64,000 nt of DNA, from the NCBI RefSeq assembly GCF_000454065.1, contig NZ_KE695653.1, forward strand, positions 362,072 through 426,071, given 5' to 3'. The notes under the pieces were generated by a model, which was given only the letters and a program-made list of their open reading frames with translations, was not told the origin of the DNA and searched no databases. Position 1 is the stretch's first letter. Each line of letters begins with the position of its first letter. Below, one piece after another: positions 27,499 through 36,077 of this stretch. This DNA is from Brevibacillus thermoruber 423. GTDB lineage: Bacteria > Bacillota > Bacilli > Brevibacillales > Brevibacillaceae. The position numbers and the translations under genes were made by a program.

Positions 27499-29409
27499 TT
27501 ACTTCTCGTTCACCAGCTTTTCCAGCTCGTTGAGCGTCTCTTCGAAGATCTCCATCGCCTGTTCGATCGGCTTGGAGGTGGACATGTCCACGCCTGCCGC
27601 TTTCAGCACTTCAATCGGCGGCGCGGAGTTGCCCGCCTCGAGGAAGTTGGTGCGGATGCGGTCGACGGCCGGTTTGCCTTCGTCCAGCACCTGTTTGGCC
27701 AGCGCCTGGGAAGCGGCGAAGCTGGTGGAGTATTGATAGACGTAGTAGCGGTAGTTGAAGAAATGGGGGACGCGCGCCCATTCCATCGCGATTTCCTCGT
27801 CCGAGACCATATCCGTGCCGTAGTACTTCTTGTTGAGGTCCAAATAGATCTTCTTGATCGCTTCGGCGTTGAGCGATTCACCCGCCTGTTCCTTCTCGTG
27901 AATCACCCGCTCAAACTCGGCAAACTGGGTCTGTCTGAACAGCGTGGAGCGGAAGTTCTCCAGGTAGTGATTGAGCAGGTACATTTTCTCTTCCTTGGTC
28001 TTGGCCTTTTCGTACATGCTCTTGAACAGCAGCGTTTCGTTCATCGTGGAGGCCACTTCCGCCGTAAAGGTCGGATAGTTGGACGTGATGTACGGCTGCG
28101 TCTTGTTGGTGTAGTACGACTGCATCGCATGGCCCAGTTCGTGGGCAATCGTAAACACGTCGTCCAGCGTTCCCTGGTAGTTGAGCAGCACGTACGGATG
28201 CGTGTCGTACGCTCCCCACTGGTACGCCCCGCTGCGCTTGTCGTCGGTGGAGTAGACGTCCACCCAGCCGCTTTCCAGCCCCTCGGCCAGCACCTTCACG
28301 TAGTCGTCCCCCAGCGCCTGCAGGCCGTCGACGACCATTTTCTTGCCTTCCTCGTACGGTATGTACCTGTTGTCAGACGGCACGATCGGGACGTAAATGT
28401 CGTACATGTGCAGTTCCTTCACGCCGAGCATTTTCTTCTTGAGCGCGATGTAGCGGTGCAAAAGCGGCAGGTTTTTGTTAACGGTTTCGATCAGTTCGTC
28501 GTACACTTTCGTGGGAATGTTGTTGGGCGTCAGGCTGGCCTCCAGCGCGGAGCCGTACTTGCGCGCCTGGGCGTAGAAGTTGTCCGCTTTCACTTTGGCC
28601 GCCAGCGTCTGGGCAAAGGTGTCCTGGAAGTCTGTCAGCGCCTGATAGTATGCCTTGAAGGCATCCTTCCGCACCCGCGGGTCCTTGCTCTCCAGGTAGG
28701 AGACGAAGTTGGCCCGCGTCAACTGCACCTCGTTCCCCTTTTCGTCCTTGATTTTCGGGAATTTCACGTCCTTGGAGAGCATGCCGTAGATGTTGGTCGG
28801 CGAGTTGCCCAGCGGCGACGACTTGGCCAGCAGCTCCTCCATCTCTTTGGACAGCGAGTACGGTTTGGTGCGGATCATGTCCTCCAGCATCATTTTGTAC
28901 GGCGCCAATTCCTTGGCTTCCAGGAAGCTCTTCATCTTGTTGTCCGGAATGGCGACGATCTCCGGCTGCATCCACGAGGTCTTCTCGGAGACCAGCGTGT
29001 TCATTTTTTCCGCCCGGTCCGCCAGTTTTTGCAGCTCGGAATTGGCCGAGTTGACGTCCAGGGACATGTTGGCGTAGACGTACGCCTTGTCGTTCAAGCG
29101 CATCAGCGCGCTGTAGTCGTCCAACGCCTGCAGCAGCGATTGTACCGACTGGCCCAGTTTGCCCTGATGCTTGGTAAACGCGTTCGCCAGCGCTTCCACC
29201 TTGGCGACGTCCTTCTCCCAGTCCTGAACGGTCGGGTAGATATCTTCCAGCTTCCATTTGTACGAGTCGGGAATGTCGGCGCGGGATTTGTAAACGGGCG
29301 CTTCCGCCGCAGCCGCCACCGCCGCCGTACTGTACGGGATAAACGGGGAAGATACGGTCGTCAACGCGATCGCCAGCGCCGCAAAAGATGCAAACGCTCG
29401 TTTTTTCAC
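27499..29409 (-). CDS. Secreted M3-family oligoendopeptidase F-like metallopeptidase
   Basis: 636 residues. It resembles PepF oligoendopeptidases over its whole length, with the zinc motif HELGHAMQSYY near residue 420 and the downstream Glu helix (FTAEVASTMNE). Unlike cytoplasmic PepF it begins with a Sec signal peptide (KKRAFASFAALAIALTT, Ala-rich cleavage region about 28-36), so it should digest peptides of up to about 20 residues outside the cell. GTG 29409 follows AAAGGGG. Its upstream region holds a cluster of DnaA boxes. Monocistronic. A role in trimming secreted signal peptides is possible but only a guess. Confidence 0.9.
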   Translation of the reverse strand: MKKRAFASFAALAIALTTVSSPFIPYSTAAVAAAAEAPVYKSRADIPDSYKWKLEDIYPTVQDWEKDVAKVEALANAFTKHQGKLGQSVQSLLQALDDYSALMRLNDKAYVYANMSLDVNSANSELQKLADRAEKMNTLVSEKTSWMQPEIVAIPDNKMKSFLEAKELAPYKMMLEDMIRTKPYSLSKEMEELLAKSSPLGNSPTNIYGMLSKDVKFPKIKDEKGNEVQLTRANFVSYLESKDPRVRKDAFKAYYQALTDFQDTFAQTLAAKVKADNFYAQARKYGSALEASLTPNNIPTKVYDELIETVNKNLPLLHRYIALKKKMLGVKELHMYDIYVPIVPSDNRYIPYEEGKKMVVDGLQALGDDYVKVLAEGLESGWVDVYSTDDKRSGAYQWGAYDTHPYVLLNYQGTLDDVFTIAHELGHAMQSYYTNKTQPYITSNYPTFTAEVASTMNETLLFKSMYEKAKTKEEKMYLLNHYLENFRSTLFRQTQFAEFERVIHEKEQAGESLNAEAIKKIYLDLNKKYYGTDMVSDEEIAMEWARVPHFFNYRYYVYQYSTSFAASQALAKQVLDEGKPAVDRIRTNFLEAGNSAPPIEVLKAAGVDMSTSKPIEQAMEIFEETLNELEKLVNEK

Positions 29410-29748
29410 TCAGAATCGCCCCTTTTCTTTATGTTTTATCTTTGCTACATACTGTAATTATATCCCTCCCCCTTAATTCCTTCTTACTAATAAAAATATT
29501 TTAAATATTTAATCCTATTTATCCAAAGATTTACGCTGTTTGTGAATAAAATTGTGGATAACATTTGTCGAAAACCGTGATTGTCCACATTTCTTACGGA
29601 AAATCCCGAAAAAACGACTTGGTTGTCCACATTTTTGTGGATAGTGCTGTGCATAACTTATTTTCCGTTCAACGTGACAAACGCCCATACCGCCTCCTCT
29701 CTTCCGACATAGCATAAGTAATGAATCCAGGGTAGGAGGTGTTAGCTA
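29410..29748. other. DnaA-box cluster in the gap upstream of the M3 peptidase gene
   Basis: Six DnaA-box-like 9-mers lie within 29541-29656: a perfect TTATCCACA on the minus strand at 29553-29561, and one-mismatch boxes at 29541-29549, 29581-29589, 29623-29631, 29636-29644 and 29648-29656. The region is AT-rich and non-coding. B. subtilis has similar DnaA-box clusters away from oriC that titrate DnaA and delay initiation. This is 21 kb from oriC, outside the origin proper. Confidence 0.65.
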
Positions 29749-29838
29749 GTGGGTATCTTCAACGGCCGCTTCGAGGGTTTCGCGCTTGTGCTGGTTCTCT
29801 TCATCCTGCTTGTCATCGTTGGTTGTGACTGCGACTAA
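29749..29838 (+). CDS. YjcZ-like 29-residue membrane peptide
   Basis: A tiny gene: AGGAGGTG ribosome site, GTG start at 29749 and TAA at 29836-29838. The peptide is FEGFALVLVLFILLVIVG preceded by a short polar start and ending CDCD. It matches the 'tiny TM' YjcZ sporulation family (Gly/Phe, then a single hydrophobic helix ending IIVG), which is common in spore formers and found in spores. The two C-terminal Cys residues are unusual. The function of the family is unknown. Confidence 0.75.
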   Translation: MGIFNGRFEGFALVLVLFILLVIVGCDCD

Positions 29839-30193
29839 CGTCCCCGCCGCCATCCAACCTTTTTAGAGGTGTACATCCTTTTGACACGAGCGTCTGCATA
29901 TCCAGCCCCGGCATCGCTTCGGCAGCAGCTTCGCCGGAATGGCTCGACTGAATTTTCGAGAGGTCATCCACAAGATGTTTTGCGCAAGGCAAGACGACAC
30001 CCACCCGGTTCCCTTGCCTTTCGCCACCATTGACCAAAAGAAAGAGGATGCAGCCCGTGATGCGGCTGCATCCTCTTTCCATTGCGCTCGCTTGTCCGTT
30101 TTTGCGGAGTCCTTTATCCGCGTTTCCGGTTACCCGGCATTCCGGCCGTTTACGGGCATTGTGGAAAACAACAGGCCGGGTCTTCCCAAACGG
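29839..30193. other. Intergenic region with bidirectional terminator
   Basis: 355 bases between the convergent YjcZ-like and DUF951 genes. Apart from the hairpin at 30041-30077 I see no gene or RNA. Confidence 0.5.
30041..30077. terminator. Terminator between convergent genes
   Basis: AAAGAGGATGCAGC-CCGTGATGCG-GCTGCATCCTCTTT, a long perfect stem with A-rich and T-rich sides, usable by both strands. Confidence 0.75.
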
Positions 30194-30403
30194 TTACGAT
30201 TCCGGTTGGTCCTCTGCACGAACCAGCACTTTTTTCATTTTCCGCTCAAATTCAAGACGCGGGATCATTACGCTGTGGTCGCACCCGGTGCATTTGATGC
30301 GGATGTCCATGCCCATGCGGATTACTTTCCAGGCGTTGGTCCCACACGGATGGGGCTTTTTCATCTGCACGATGTCCCCCAGGGCAAACTGCTTTCGTTC
30401 CAT
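30194..30403 (-). CDS. DUF951 family protein (YyzM-like)
   Basis: 69 residues. The family pattern is clear: a GDIVQMKKPHPCGTNAW opening, then CTGCDHSVMIPRLEFERKMKKV. The three Cys and nearby His could bind zinc or nucleic acid; function unknown. It is located downstream of mscS as in many Firmicutes. GAAGGAGGG ribosome site. Confidence 0.85.
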   Translation of the reverse strand: MERKQFALGDIVQMKKPHPCGTNAWKVIRMGMDIRIKCTGCDHSVMIPRLEFERKMKKVLVRAEDQPES

Positions 30404-30433
30404 GTGTCTCCCTCCTTCTCCTCGTCCCTCGTG

Positions 30434-31324
30434 TCAGGCTTGTCCTTTTGGCTGGATGGACACCATCCGCGGATACGGGATCTCGATGCCGCGCGCGTCG
30501 AACTCTCTCTTGATCATCGCCCGCAGCTTGCGGTTCACGCCGTGATGGGTGTTCGGTTTGCACTCCGCCGTCACGCGCATGATCACTTCCGACGGTCCGA
30601 AGGCGTGAACGCCGAGCAATTGCGGTTCCGCGACGATATCCGGCATTTCTTCCTGCGCCTTTTTCAAAATCTCTTTCAAGACGCGCTCGACGTGGTCCAG
30701 ATCCTCTTCATAGGCTACCGATACGTCCACAACCGCCAACGTGTTTTGCAGCGAAAAGTTGGTCACCTGATTGATGGTGCCATTGGGGAAAATGTGAACC
30801 TCTCCCGTCCAACTGCGAATCCGGGTGATCCGCAGGCCGATCTCCTGCACCGTACCCGTCATGTTGTTGATCGTGACCACGTCGCCCACGGCGAACTGAT
30901 CCTCAAAAATGATGAAGAAGCCGGTGATCACGTCGCGCACCAGGCTTTGCGCGCCAAACCCGACCGCCAGCCCCAGCACCCCCGCGCTGACCAGAACGGG
31001 ACGCAGGTCGACGCCCATCTGCTGCAGCACCAGCAACATGGCCAAAAAATAGATCGTGTACCGGGCCACGTTGTTCACCAGCACCCGCAGCGTGTCGACC
31101 CGCCGCTGCTCAATCTGCAGCTTGCTGCCCTGCCGATGCTGAAACACCCGGTTTACCGCCGCCTGGACGACCGATACCACGATGCGGGACAAGATGATAA
31201 TCATCAGGATTTTCAGGGCGACCAATCCGATTCTGACCCATGTATCCGGATTTGTCAGATAAGCGCTCGCTTGCGCATACAATGTCTCAAACCATCGCTC
31301 CTGCTTGGCGATCTCCTCTGTCAT
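30434..31324 (-). CDS. MscS-family mechanosensitive ion channel
   Basis: 296 residues. Three N-terminal membrane helices (about 25-125), the pore-lining helix with VSAGVLGLAVGFGAQSLVRDVITGFFI, and the cytoplasmic beta-domain (INNMTGTVQEIGLRITRIRSWTGEV). It releases solutes when membrane tension rises after osmotic down-shock. It overlaps the DUF3343 gene by 4 bases (ATGA). It resembles YkuT of B. subtilis. Confidence 0.93.
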   Translation of the reverse strand: MTEEIAKQERWFETLYAQASAYLTNPDTWVRIGLVALKILMIIILSRIVVSVVQAAVNRVFQHRQGSKLQIEQRRVDTLRVLVNNVARYTIYFLAMLLVLQQMGVDLRPVLVSAGVLGLAVGFGAQSLVRDVITGFFIIFEDQFAVGDVVTINNMTGTVQEIGLRITRIRSWTGEVHIFPNGTINQVTNFSLQNTLAVVDVSVAYEEDLDHVERVLKEILKKAQEEMPDIVAEPQLLGVHAFGPSEVIMRVTAECKPNTHHGVNRKLRAMIKREFDARGIEIPYPRMVSIQPKGQA

Positions 31325-31602
31325 GCAAACCGCTCCTTTCTGTTTCCGTGTTCGTCGATTTCGTGGTAGCAGTCGGAAAACAAGCGAAAGTAGCCGCGAA
31401 TTTCCACATGCTGCCCTTCGATGATCTCTCTGGCTTGCCGGTAGTCAGCCAGCGGGAACTCAATGGACAGGGCGCAGCCGGCCGTGATTTCTTTCGGGGT
31501 CGGGCGGGTGTCAATGTCGATATCGGCATACTCCAGCAGCATCTCCGCCCGCAGCGCCTGCTGGGTGGAATCAAACGCGATCAGTACGGTCTCGCCTTCC
31601 AC
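31321..31602 (-). CDS. DUF3343 protein (putative Se/S carrier-like)
   Basis: 93 residues. It matches the DUF3343 pattern: TVLIAFDSTQQALRAEMLLEYADIDIDTRPTP...CALSIEF. Some family members sit in selenium metabolism clusters and are annotated as putative Se/S carriers; a real function is unproven. GTG 31602 has GGAGGGAGGGG upstream; ATG 31635 would add 11 residues but lacks a clear ribosome site. First gene of a DUF3343-mscS(-DUF951) unit. Confidence 0.75.
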   Translation of the reverse strand: MEGETVLIAFDSTQQALRAEMLLEYADIDIDTRPTPKEITAGCALSIEFPLADYRQAREIIEGQHVEIRGYFRLFSDCYHEIDEHGNRKERFA

Positions 31603-31945
31603 ATCGATCCCCTCCCTCCACTTTTCTGTTCCCATTGTACCTGTTCAGGTACAACCGCGCCAGTTTCCCCGGTTGTAAAGAATTGCTTTTGCCGGGCATG
31701 TTTCCGGGCATGGAAATGGAACAGGACCCATCGCTCAGCCCGAAAAGCTGCCGCCGCAAGACCGTGAACCGCCTGCTGCGGACGGCTGGTATTCCCGGAC
31801 GCTTCGCCTGTCGTTGTTTCACTTTCCGAAGCGTTCAAAACAGCCGCAACCTTTGCATTAGCTGGTATAAAAATGCCCGTCCGGTACTATACTGTGAATA
31901 CTTTTGGTGATATCCGTCCGAACGACGCGAGACTTGGGGGTAGCC
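31603..31945. other. Divergent intergenic region upstream of yyaC
   Basis: 343 bases between the start codons of the DUF3343 gene and yyaC. It holds a candidate forespore-type promoter at 31864-31891. I see no gene. Confidence 0.45.
31864..31891 (+). promoter_or_regulatory. Candidate sigma-F/sigma-G-like promoter of yyaC
   Basis: GGTATA, then 13 bases, then GGTACTATACT, 55 bases before the yyaC start. yyaC belongs to the sigma-F regulon in B. subtilis, but the spacing here differs from the consensus, so this is weak. Confidence 0.3.
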
Positions 31946-32557
31946 ATGAACCTGTTCGATAGCCAGCGCAAGGACAGCTCCTTGCCGCCGTTTACAGTCG
32001 AGTATCGAAATGAAAACGCTGCCGATCAGTTGGCTCAGCATCTGGCGCAGCGCTTTCTCCTGAAGCCGTACCACGACGAAATTGTCATCCTCTGTATCGG
32101 AACCGACCGTTCTACCGGCGACGCGCTTGGGCCGCTGGTCGGCAGCAAGCTGAAATCCCGCACGCACCACCTGCTGCACGTATACGGAACCCTGGAAGAG
32201 CCCGTGCACGCCATGAATCTCAGCGAAAAACTGGATGAAATTCGCCGGACCCATCCGCAGGCACTGCTCATCGCCATCGACGCCTGTCTCGGCCAGTTCA
32301 GCAATGTGGGCAATATCAATGTGGCGGACGGGCCCCTGAAGCCAGGCGCCGGCGTGAAAAAGGACCTGCCCTCGGTCGGCACCTTTCACATTACCGGCAT
32401 TGTCAATGTGGGTGGTTTCATGGAGTATTTCGTCCTGCAAAACACACGTCTCTACGTGGTCATGCGCATGGCGGACATCATCGCCTCCGCCCTGTTCCAG
32501 GCGGCCGTGCTTCACTCGGGCGATCCCCAGCGGCTGGGCACCGCTACCCCCGAGTAA
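31946..32557 (+). CDS. yyaC: Spore protease YyaC (DUF1256)
   Basis: 203 residues. It shares the hydrogenase-maturation/GPR-like protease fold: IVILCIGTDRSTGDALGPLVGSKL, then IDACLGQFSNVGNI and a GVKKDLPSVGTFHITGIVN segment. It is found only in spore formers and expressed in the forespore; its substrate is unknown. ATG 31946 follows GGGGG. Single plus-strand gene among minus-strand neighbours. Confidence 0.93.
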   Translation: MNLFDSQRKDSSLPPFTVEYRNENAADQLAQHLAQRFLLKPYHDEIVILCIGTDRSTGDALGPLVGSKLKSRTHHLLHVYGTLEEPVHAMNLSEKLDEIRRTHPQALLIAIDACLGQFSNVGNINVADGPLKPGAGVKKDLPSVGTFHITGIVNVGGFMEYFVLQNTRLYVVMRMADIIASALFQAAVLHSGDPQRLGTATPE

Positions 32558-32690
32558 CCCCTTGCCCACTCTATACGGGGATGACGCGTTTCTATCGAAG
32601 CCTTCGCGATGAAGGCGGATCTTCTTTCCCGGCGGTATGGTGCGGTTTCAGGGAACAGCCCGGTGTAATGTTTTCAACGATGGGACACCG

Positions 32691-32734
32691 AAAAAAGACT
32701 TGTTTTCCTCTCGCGCGGGGACAAACAAGTCTTT
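32691..32734. terminator. Bidirectional terminator between yyaC and the lipid kinase gene
   Basis: AAAAAAGACTTGTTT...AAACAAGTCTTTT with a GC-rich inner hairpin. Convergent genes on both sides end here. Confidence 0.8.
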
Positions 32735-32747
32735 TGGTTGTGATCGT

Positions 32748-33647
32748 CTACAGACTTACAACCTGCCGCTGCCTGGCTACCTCCACCGTCACCGGCGTCA
32801 CGGCCGCCACCTCTCCGTCGGCATGGACGACCAGCGGGTTTTCCGCCTGAATCCGGATGTGGCGGCCGCGAAAAAAGCGGACAGCCGGATGCCGGACGTG
32901 CGCCCCTCTGTAGATCAAGGGAAAGGCCCTCAGCAGGGACCAACGGCTGACGCCGCTGACCACGCACACCTCAGCCAAACCGTCATCCGGCACGGCCCCC
33001 GGACAGATGAGCATCCCTCCGCCGTAATTGGGAATGTTGGCGACGGCGATCAGCCAGACGTTTTCCAACTGCTCCTGTTTGCCGTCGACGGTCAGCATGA
33101 CCCGGCAAGGTTGATAGGAAACCAGCACGCGCAGCATGGAAATCACATAGGAGAGCGTTCCAAGCCTAACCCGATTGAGCCAACGTTTGTAGCCGGCTTC
33201 GTTCGTGATCTTTGCCACCTGCCCGTCAAACCCGGCCCCCACGGCATTGACAGCCAATTGCCCGTTGACGCGAAGCAAATCGATCCGCTTTTGTTTCCCG
33301 GCAGCCAAAATCCGCTCCAACGCCTGCAGCGCATCGCTCGGCAGGTTGTGGCCGCGGGCAAAATCGTTTCCCGAACCGGCCGGCACATGGCCAAACGGGC
33401 AGCAAATCCCCGACTCGCTGATGCCGTTGATCACTTCGCTGACCGTTCCGTCCCCGCCGACCGCGACAATGTGCGTTACTTCCTCTTTTTGCAGCAGCTC
33501 GGCAGCCAGTTTTTTGGCTTCCCCCTCTTTTGACGTCATCCGCACCCGATAAACGGCACCACGCCGTTTCAATTCCGTCTCAAGACGTTTCCACACGACG
33601 GCTCCCCTGCCGTTTCCCGCCACCGGGTTGACGATAAATCCCAGCAT
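32748..33647 (-). CDS. Diacylglycerol kinase/lipid kinase family protein (YegS/BmrU-like)
   Basis: 299 residues. The DAGK catalytic domain shows IVNPVAGNGRGA at the start and VAVGGDGTVSEVINGI (GGDGT motif) near residue 65, plus the GSGNDFARGHNLP segment. It should phosphorylate diacylglycerol or a related lipid, recycling lipid for phospholipid synthesis. Length and motif order fit the family. AGGAGAGG ribosome site. Confidence 0.92.
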   Translation of the reverse strand: MLGFIVNPVAGNGRGAVVWKRLETELKRRGAVYRVRMTSKEGEAKKLAAELLQKEEVTHIVAVGGDGTVSEVINGISESGICCPFGHVPAGSGNDFARGHNLPSDALQALERILAAGKQKRIDLLRVNGQLAVNAVGAGFDGQVAKITNEAGYKRWLNRVRLGTLSYVISMLRVLVSYQPCRVMLTVDGKQEQLENVWLIAVANIPNYGGGMLICPGAVPDDGLAEVCVVSGVSRWSLLRAFPLIYRGAHVRHPAVRFFRGRHIRIQAENPLVVHADGEVAAVTPVTVEVARQRQVVSL

Positions 33648-33826
33648 TGCGCCCTCTCCTCGCCCGTTCTCCTCTCACTCCTGTCTGTATTATCGCACGA
33701 TGCGGTGCCCCTGCATAGGTTGCGGCCCGTCGATCTGCGTCCCGTGAAACGTCGAGATGACGGAGGGCACATCCGGTTCACAAAGAAAGACTCCTCCCTC
33801 CGGAAGAGCCTGTCCCTCTCATTTGT

Positions 33827-34543
33827 TCAGCCCATCACTGCCGACAGCCATTTCTCCACCGGCACGCCGACCGCTGCGATCACGAGCGCCGGAAGCATGT
33901 TGGCCACGTTGATTTTTTTCAATTCCAGAATGTTGATGCCGATCGCGATGATCATCAGTCCGCCAACCGCCGTTACCTCCGCCAGTATGGCCTCCAGCAT
34001 CGCCGGGCTGACCAGACTGTTGATTTGCGTGGCCAACAGGGCAATCGTCCCCTGATAGAGAAAGACGGGGACGGCGGAGAAGATGACGCCAATGCCCAAC
34101 GTCGATGAAAAAATGATGGACGACAAACCGTCCAGCATCGCTTTCGTGTACAAAATGTCGTGATTGTTGCGCAAACCGCTGTCCAACGAGCCCAAGACGG
34201 CCATGGCACCGATACAGTACACCAGCGTTGCCGTTACAAACCCTGTGGCGATTTTCCCCTGCCGGTTTCCTCCCATCTTTTTCTCCAGCCATTGGCCCAG
34301 ACGGTTCAGGCTTTTTTCGATGCCCATCAGCTCTCCGATCATGGAGCCCAGCACGATGCTGACAATCACGAGCAAAATGTTGTTCGTATCCAGGCTCATT
34401 TTCAATCCCAGCACGACAATGGCAAGGCCGATCCCCTGCATGACCGTCTGCCGGATTGATTCCGGGATGCCGGACAACAAGCGCCCCGCCAATGCCCCCG
34501 CCGCGATGGCAAGCGCATTTACCAGTGTCCCCAACAAAAACAC
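33827..34543 (-). CDS. DUF554 membrane protein (YdfK-like)
   Basis: 238 residues with about seven membrane helices. Family-typical opening FLLGTLVNALAIAAGALAGRLL and the GSMIGELMGIEKSL and FVTATLVYCIGAMAVLGSLDSGL segments. Function unknown; distantly transporter-like. GTG 34543 lies 8 bases after GAGGAG; the GTG 9 bases earlier is too close to the ribosome site. Confidence 0.85.
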   Translation of the reverse strand: MFLLGTLVNALAIAAGALAGRLLSGIPESIRQTVMQGIGLAIVVLGLKMSLDTNNILLVIVSIVLGSMIGELMGIEKSLNRLGQWLEKKMGGNRQGKIATGFVTATLVYCIGAMAVLGSLDSGLRNNHDILYTKAMLDGLSSIIFSSTLGIGVIFSAVPVFLYQGTIALLATQINSLVSPAMLEAILAEVTAVGGLMIIAIGINILELKKINVANMLPALVIAAVGVPVEKWLSAVMG

Positions 34544-34898
34544 GTTCTCCACTCCTCTGTGATCGCAGCTTTTGGAGGAACTCCGTTTTGCCGTTCTGTA
34601 CGCAGCGCTTTACGGGAGGCTTTTTCAAAGAGGCTTCCGAAACAGCCTCTTCTGCACACCTGTTCAAAGCCTGTTTTCAATCTGCCGTTTTCCCCTCTTC
34701 CGCCGTTCCCCTGCAAAGCGCTGCCGCGAAGGCACACCCGCCTTCTGCACGTTCCTCCCCAAGCTTTTCTCTCCAGGACGATTCATGCCCGTTCGCGGAA
34801 CCTCAATCTGGTTGCTGCCCGCGCAATCATTCCAGAATCTCTATCTCCAAAGGGATTCTGCCGGTCATCAAATGAGCAAGCTACGGGGCCTCTTCCGC
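34544..34898. other. Intergenic region downstream of the class V aminotransferase
   Basis: 355 bases. It contains short imperfect repeats of GAGGCTT type (34610-34660) but no convincing gene, terminator or RNA. Confidence 0.4.
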
Positions 34899-36059
34899 CT
34901 ACGCCGGGTTGAAAGCGGACGCGATCTCGCGGACCGCGTTCAGCAGCGCGTCCACGTCCTCTTCCGTATTAAAGACGCCAAAGCTGGCCCGAACCGCTCC
35001 TCGCTGTTCCGTTCCCGCCGTCTGGTGTCCCAGCGGCGTGCAGTGGTAGCCGGCCCGCGTCGCAATGCCGTACTGCTGGTCCAGGATAAAGGACGCCTCC
35101 GCAGCATCGACTCCCGCGATATTAAAGGAAACGACGCCCACTCTTTCCGTTTCGATGCCCGGGCCGTACCATTCCACTCCCGGAATCTCCTGCAGTCCCA
35201 ACATCGTCCGCTTCGCCAGTGCCCACTCGTGCGCGCGAATCGCTTCCACGCCTTTTTCCATCACAAACGTCACGCCGGCCAACAGACCAGCCAATCCGGC
35301 CGTGTTGACCGTTCCGCTCTCATAGCGGTCCGGCCTGGTCGTCGGCTGATCGATCGCTTCCGATTGACTGCCTGTCCCTCCGTGGATCAACGGCTCCAGA
35401 TCAATCGACTCGTGAACGTACAGGCCGCCCGTCCCCTGGGGCCCGTACAGTCCCTTGTGTCCGGGAAACGCCAGCATGCCGATGTTCATCTTCTCCACGT
35501 CGATCGGCAAAACGCCTGCCGTTTGGGACGCGTCCACCAGAAGTACGACACCGTGCCGTTTGGCCACTTCCCCCAGTTCGGCGACCGGCAGAATCACCCC
35601 GGTCAGATTGGAGGCGTGGCTGATCACCAGCAGTTTCGTTTTGGGCGTGATCGCCCGTTCAAAATCTTCCGCGTGAAACAGTTGGTCTTCTCTCGGCTCC
35701 ACATAGGTAATCTCCACCTGTTTCGTCCGGCGCATGTACTCCAGCGGACGGCGCACGGAGTTGTGTTCAATCGACGACGTGACGACATGGTCTCCTTCTT
35801 TCAAAAACCCTTTGATCGCCTGATTCAGCGCCTGGGTGGCATTGAGATAAAAAAAGAGGTCATTCGGGTTTTTTATCCCAAACAACCGAGCCAATTGCAC
35901 CCGCGTCCGAAACACGGTCTTGCTCGCCTTCATCGCCAACGCGTGCCCGCCTCTGCCCGGATTGGCCGCAAAATCATCGAGTACCTCGGCCATCATCTCC
36001 TTTACCCCGGGCGGTTTGGGCCAGGTAGAAGCAGCATTGTCCAGGTAAATGATCCGCAT
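34899..36059 (-). CDS. Class V aminotransferase, cysteine-desulfurase-like
   Basis: 386 residues, PLP-dependent. It opens IYLDNAASTWPKPPGV, has SHASNLTGVILPV, the PLP Lys in FPGHKGLYGPQGTGG and a catalytic-type Cys in RAGYHCTPLGHQ. It fits the EF2568-type subfamily of cysteine desulfurase-like enzymes, close to SufS/NifS and CsdA. It should release sulfur or selenium from Cys/selenocysteine; the acceptor is unknown. It follows parB by 18 bases with an AAGGAGG ribosome site, so it is co-transcribed with parA-parB. The nearby DUF3343 gene is a candidate partner by analogy with selenium clusters. Confidence 0.88.
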   Translation of the reverse strand: MRIIYLDNAASTWPKPPGVKEMMAEVLDDFAANPGRGGHALAMKASKTVFRTRVQLARLFGIKNPNDLFFYLNATQALNQAIKGFLKEGDHVVTSSIEHNSVRRPLEYMRRTKQVEITYVEPREDQLFHAEDFERAITPKTKLLVISHASNLTGVILPVAELGEVAKRHGVVLLVDASQTAGVLPIDVEKMNIGMLAFPGHKGLYGPQGTGGLYVHESIDLEPLIHGGTGSQSEAIDQPTTRPDRYESGTVNTAGLAGLLAGVTFVMEKGVEAIRAHEWALAKRTMLGLQEIPGVEWYGPGIETERVGVVSFNIAGVDAAEASFILDQQYGIATRAGYHCTPLGHQTAGTEQRGAVRASFGVFNTEEDVDALLNAVREIASAFNPA

Positions 36060-36077
36060 TGCTTCCTCCTTATGGGG

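Noticed and set aside
27466..29457. A 663-codon plus-strand open frame
   Set aside because: It is the antisense shadow of the M3 peptidase gene, which has a signal peptide, zinc motif and ribosome site.
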